This document shows positions 54,201 to 60,200 of a DNA stretch of 64,000 nt, one piece after another. The notes below the pieces were generated by a model. That model did not search any database. It saw only the letters and a program-made list of their open reading frames with translations, and was not told where the DNA came from. Source of the DNA: Sipunculus nudus (lineage: Eukaryota; Annelida; Sipuncula; Golfingiida; Sipunculidae); NCBI GenBank assembly GCA_026874595.1, contig CM049317.1, positions 29,812,901 to 29,876,900 on the forward strand. The letters are read 5' to 3'. Position 1 is the stretch's first letter. Each line of letters starts with the position of its first letter. The translations under genes and the position numbers were made by a program.

Positions 54201-57200
54201 CAGAAAACCTTGCTATACAAAGCAGCGGTTAAAACTAAAGGAGACCTCAGATGACTGCAGTCTATAACCGCTCCATGATGAACACAGAGATATGTTTGAA
54301 ACGACAATATTATTAAATTCTAACCTGTCAGAGCAGACACGCTGGTTTCATCTAATTTCATGGCATTACGATAACATTTCATGGCATCCTTCACTCTCCC
54401 CTGCATGAGGAGCTCGGAGCCTAGTTCTGTGACGTATTCCGCGTTTGTGTTTTCCAGGCTGACAGCTCGCTCCTGCATGTAATATGTCTGCTGCAGAACC
54501 TGCTGGTTACGGCCGCTCTACATATAAAACAAAATATTCACACAGAATATATAATGGCCTAAAACTGCATATCACAATACAATAGAGCATGGTTATTCTC
54601 ACATCATTTATCTGAAAAAGCATTTATTCCATATTGAAAACTGACATTGAATCTTAAACAATGAACAAAATTTTCAAAAGCTTCTAAAAAAATCAAAGCA
54701 AATGTATTGAGATCAGCAGGCATATGTAATGCAAATTTATTTTCCTAGATCAAAAAGCAACAAATAAACAAATTTTATATCAAACATTGATTAAATTGAT
54801 GGAAAATTTCAGAAAAATGTTAAATAAATATTTAAATGATATATAAATAATATTAAATACATATTTAAATAATTAAATAAATAATATTAAATAAATGTTT
54901 AAATAAAAAATTAAACAGTTTTATCACTTATACTTAGAGTGATAAAAGTGCTGCAGACATGCAGGTCCAAGCAGACTACTGGTCATTACTTAAATCTGAA
55001 GTTACAAAGCAAAGGAAAGGAAGTGTGTGTATTTTGTTTCTGGGCAATGAAACTGTTACATCCAATAACTCAATTTGCTAAGGCTTTTTAAACGACACAT
55101 TTGTTTCTCAGGCCTGGCACATCAATTCTGAACCATCCCCCCCCAACTGCCACAACCATCAACCTTTTTCATTTTGATTACAATAGATTATTTATTTTAA
55201 GCTAAAGCCATTCAGACATTTCTTAAAAGAAAATAGATGTGTAAATTTGGATAAAATTTCCCTTTGTTATGATGCAAAATATTTCTGTTATTAATATAAA
55301 ATATAATATATAAAATATAAAATAATATATAAAAAATATTATAAAAGGTAAAGAAATTTCATCTGCCCTCACTGACTTATAAAATAAAGTGCCTTTGAAA
55401 CATACCTTAATTTTTCAACCTTATATGTATACAATATATCTGTAAGTGTTCTCTTTAGGACCACCAGGGGGCATGAGTGTTGTACAAAGGGGCTGTACTC
55501 ACCAGCCTGGAGAAGACTTTAGCGTATTCATCGTAGAGGTATGCATTCTTGGGTTCTACTCTGTCCATCTCCTGTAGCAGCTCTCCCAGCTTGCTGGCAG
55601 CCTCAGCATAGTTACCCTCCCGACACAGCATGTACATGATCTGGTAGCGCTGGGCCTCCAAGCAGTTGGCGTCAAGATTCAAAGCTCTGTACATACAAAC
55701 CAGGATTTAAATTACATGGCTAGGGACCACAGGCCTGAAGCTTCTATAATCAGAGCCATACTTGGCTGACCAAATTTGCACAACAGTACACAAAACAGAA
55801 GAGCGCACAAAACTGTTGACACGTTTTCAATTTTTGGAGTATGTATAAAGAAATAAAAACAGTGAAACCTTCTTATTATACTGGTGGGACTGAGGTGCCT
55901 ATAATAGCGAGGCTTTTTTGGCCAATAAATTTCTTTTCACCTCAAGTAGCCATAACTGAGATACACAGTTAAACCTTGAATTTACTACCACCATTGGGAC
56001 CTTGAAAAAGACATCTTAGCAAAATCTTATATAAACAGCAAAAAAGGATCAGGACCCGTAAATGTTGTGGTTGTTTGAAGGTGGTCATTGAACTGAGGTG
56101 ATCATTAGGTGAGGTTTTACTGTACCTCTTAAATGAAGGTTTCCCTGAACTTCTTTTATTTTAAAATGTTTTTTTTTTAATTATGTAAACAATAATGACA
56201 GTATAGGATAACTTGTTAAAAGATGTGGTCTTTGTTTTTCAGATACTCTAATTGAATATTTAATGTATGCCAAATGAGCCAATAAACATTTCATCTAATA
56301 GCAACCAATTCAAGTGTCATTAATGGTACAAATTTAGGCTATGGATGGCGCTTCCCACTGAATCAGGATGAAGACAATCAATGATAAATATCAAGTGTTC
56401 TTTTATTTTTATGTTTTACTTGTGAAGGAGTAGTGAATATTTCAAAGTACTTTTCTTCTTGCTATAAAGTGAATCTTTGTTGAAAAAGAAGTTCAAATTC
56501 AAATTCTCCACCCCTACTGTTAAGTACCAGTATTTACTTTTGTGTCATTTATTTAAGCTTCAGTTTTCCTATTCATAAAATCAGGAAACCTAAACAATCA
56601 TATGTGTACACTGCCAAAAACCTAATATTTCATATCTGTACACAGTATACTGTTCTGATATCAAAATGGATCTTCCTTTATGCATCTGGTGGGATCTGAA
56701 CCAAAGACATTCAGTTTTTGAGTCAACTGCAGCTACCACTAGGACAACCTCTTATGGGCTTGTATCTACCTTTGAGCAATCTCTGTAGTCTGTTCCCAGT
56801 CCATCAGAGCCAGCTGGACCTTCATCTTCTCAGTGAATGCAGGCATGAAGCTCGGGTACGACACCACGATTTGGTTGATCAGTTCCAGAGCTCCGCTGAA
56901 GTTCTTCCTCATCTCCATGGACTTGGCTTTACCAAAAAGGGCATCAATATCCTTAGCCCCATCTTGGCTACAAAGTAAGTGAATCTAATTAAACCTAAGA
57001 ACATAAGTTTTATCATGGGACCCATGGATCACAATGCTCAGCTGAAGTTCCTCCTCATCTTCATAGACTTGGCTTTACCAAACAGGGCATCAATATCCTT
57101 GACCCCTCTTGGCTGCAAAGTTATTACATCTAATTAGACCTAAAAATATTAATTTTGAAAACTTGTGGAGTATGAGATAATTTGGTGATTTTCATATTTT

Positions 57201-60200
57201 AATAGCTGGGTTTATATATATATATATATATCTTTAACTGTGATTATTTATTCTGCATTAAAAAAAAGACTAGATGAAAAATGCAAATGTTCATGCAATA
57301 TTTTACTCGTAAAGTCTCCCCCTCTGGGTCCACACACATTATAATAGTCAATACAAATGTATTAATAGTAAATACAAATGTAATAAAAGTAAATAAAAAT
57401 GTAATATTAGTCAATACAAATGCACCAACATAATATCTTTTCCAAAATGATGACTTTCAATGGACAAATCATTCATATATAATGATCATTTAACAAGATC
57501 ATTTGAATCTTAATAAAACAATCTTATCACGGGTTAAGGATGTTTCAGCAAGACATTATTATAGATTATAGTGAATTTCAATATAATAAAGAGGACACTG
57601 TTGATCTTAAAGGGGCCCAATCACCCATTAAGCATGTTGAAAAAAGACATATAATAGCTTCTTCCCTTAAAATAAATTTGTACAATGCAAAATATTGCCT
57701 TGAAACCGTTTGCTTACTCCTGTAAACGAGTTTTAAAAAAGTGAACCGGGCACAATAACAGGTGTCAACATAAACACACCACCTGAAACTCTGTGCATCG
57801 TCCAGCCACAACATATGTCAATCAGATGTCCTGGCTCACTTGACCAAAAAATGTAATAGATATTCCTGCTGACTGAAACACCTCGTGTTACAGCTCATAA
57901 TCAGGCCATGTGATGGTAAACAGACACATGTAGAGTGTGTTTACTAACACTCAGATCCATAACAAGGTTTTAAACAGCCGTATGCGAGGCACTGGGACAA
58001 TGTGAAGGTATGTTCTTGCTGGAAAACTTTTGTTAAAGGCTATTCTGAACTGACAGTGTGAATGAAAAGGAATTATATTGCTCCTGATTATGTCCCTTTA
58101 AATACATGTTGGTCCTGAACTTTTCATAAAGCTCTGCCGTTTGTCACAACAGGATTAACATGTAACATAAGTATATAAAACAGATCTAAACTCCTGGAGG
58201 GATGGCTTACTTCAGAGCCTCTTCAAAGTACTTGACCGCTTTCTTGGCATACGCTTCTCTTCCACAAAGTAGTTCTATCCAACCCTTTAATGCAAGACCC
58301 TGAAATATAGTAAAAATAGTAAAAAATTGGAGTTCTTGTATTAAAAGATGGATAAAAAAGATTAGACTTTAATTTCAATATAAATCAGTCAATCAAGATT
58401 AATAATTCTCTGTCCAGGTCTCAAGGTGAACAGACATGATTCTCTAATTTTCTATATAACTTTCATCATTACTTTGTTTAATTATAATTTATATATATCA
58501 ATGTACAATGATATTTTTAATTTGTCCATAAAAAAAAACAGTCCACTTATATATGCAAGGTAAAACCACACAAAACTTGTTATCCTGTAACTGAAACTGG
58601 TTTCATGTTTTGCGATAGAGGCTGACTTACTGAATTGGTTTAAATGTCTCCCTTTCATATACGAGGCAACAAGAGCATTGGGAAAAGATACAAATTCTGA
58701 TGAGCCAGCGGCGCAGTAGCGCCCTCATCTACTAAGTGATGTATGCCTGAACACCCATGTTACCTGTAAGCAGACAGTTTGTTACTGTCTAAATCCTTTC
58801 CATCAAACCACTGAGAGCAATTTTGTTTTCATCATCTGATCCTTACCTCTTTGTTTGAGGAGTCCATTTTTAACATACGGTCGATGTATTCTCTGGCTTT
58901 GTCATGCTTCCCAACATGAAACAGGAACAACCCAGCAAAGTACAGACCCTAAAGAAAAAGTGACTTAGCTTCAGTAATAAAATAAGATAGCACAGGCACA
59001 TGAAAATGTTGATATTAATGCTCTCTCTCTCTCTCTCTCTCTCTCTAACACACACACACATACACAAATAATAAGCAAATTACCTTCTCTCCTGCTTGTC
59101 TTCTTTCATCCTTAAGTTTCGCATCAAGTTCCTGAACTGCTTCCCTGTCTGGGCACAGAGAGAAACAAATTACATTCTGGTCAATTATTATTTGGTATTT
59201 TTTTTTATGCTAAGAAAGAATGCAATAAAAATCATGTAACTGTTACTGAGATGCTCTACATTTCTTGTTTATCATATCAGTGGGTTATTTTGCCTGCCAC
59301 GTTTGAAATAAATTTAAAATAATTTAAGTCCAATCATAAAATTTCAGAATAATTTATATGATAATTTTTAAATCAATGAGTTTTGTTCTTGATCTTTCAA
59401 TGTCCATATTCTTTGTCCTATGAGTGTTATCGATGGCCATCTTTCTATTTCCGTTATGATTATAACACTTACCAACTGTCTTGCACTTTTTGTGAGCGTA
59501 CATGAGAGCTATAGTGGAACACAGGTTGACATCTCTCTTATCTTTCAAGGCCTCAAGCTCCCTCATCCCCTCCTGAATACGATCTACAAAATATCATCAA
59601 ATGTATTAATTACCAGTATATGCTGGAGGACAAATATTCTCTATCCCAGAGCAGAATGCCAAAAATACGTAATTAATGGTACCCTACCTGCTCCTAATGA
59701 TATAAATATTATTCACTTTACGATCTGGTTTACAGACTTTGCATAGCACTGAAAGTTATGACACAGATCTTATAGTTTAAGAGAGAGGCCACAGGGAGCC
59801 AATGGAGACTCTTCAAGACTGGCTTCATGTGCTAACATCTTAGTACATGGGCTGCTTATAATAGTCAACATTTTCCAGCATTTACTACATTATACCATCT
59901 TGGCCTGTGAATTGTGAGGGGAATTTAATCATTTCATTCAATTGATTCCATACCATTCTTGATTCAGATATTATTTCAGTAGTAAATTTCACATTTTCTT
60001 TCAATTAATAATAAAATATTTTACCACAGTGGAGGTTAGTGAATTTCAGCAAGTAAAGATACAGTGTAGCTTGCTGAAATATTCATCACTGCCATTTATG
60101 TTTCTGTGCGAATGGAGTGGTTTACCAATGAGTGTTAAAAGCTACTTCAAATTTGACAGCTTACTGAGGGTTTTGGGATGGTACATGCGAAAAAAGTAAT

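Noticed and set aside
59570-59573. Alternative acceptor for exon 3 after TATTCAG
   Set aside because: It would drop the conserved RIQ residues, whereas the acceptor at 59581 gives a gap-free family alignment.
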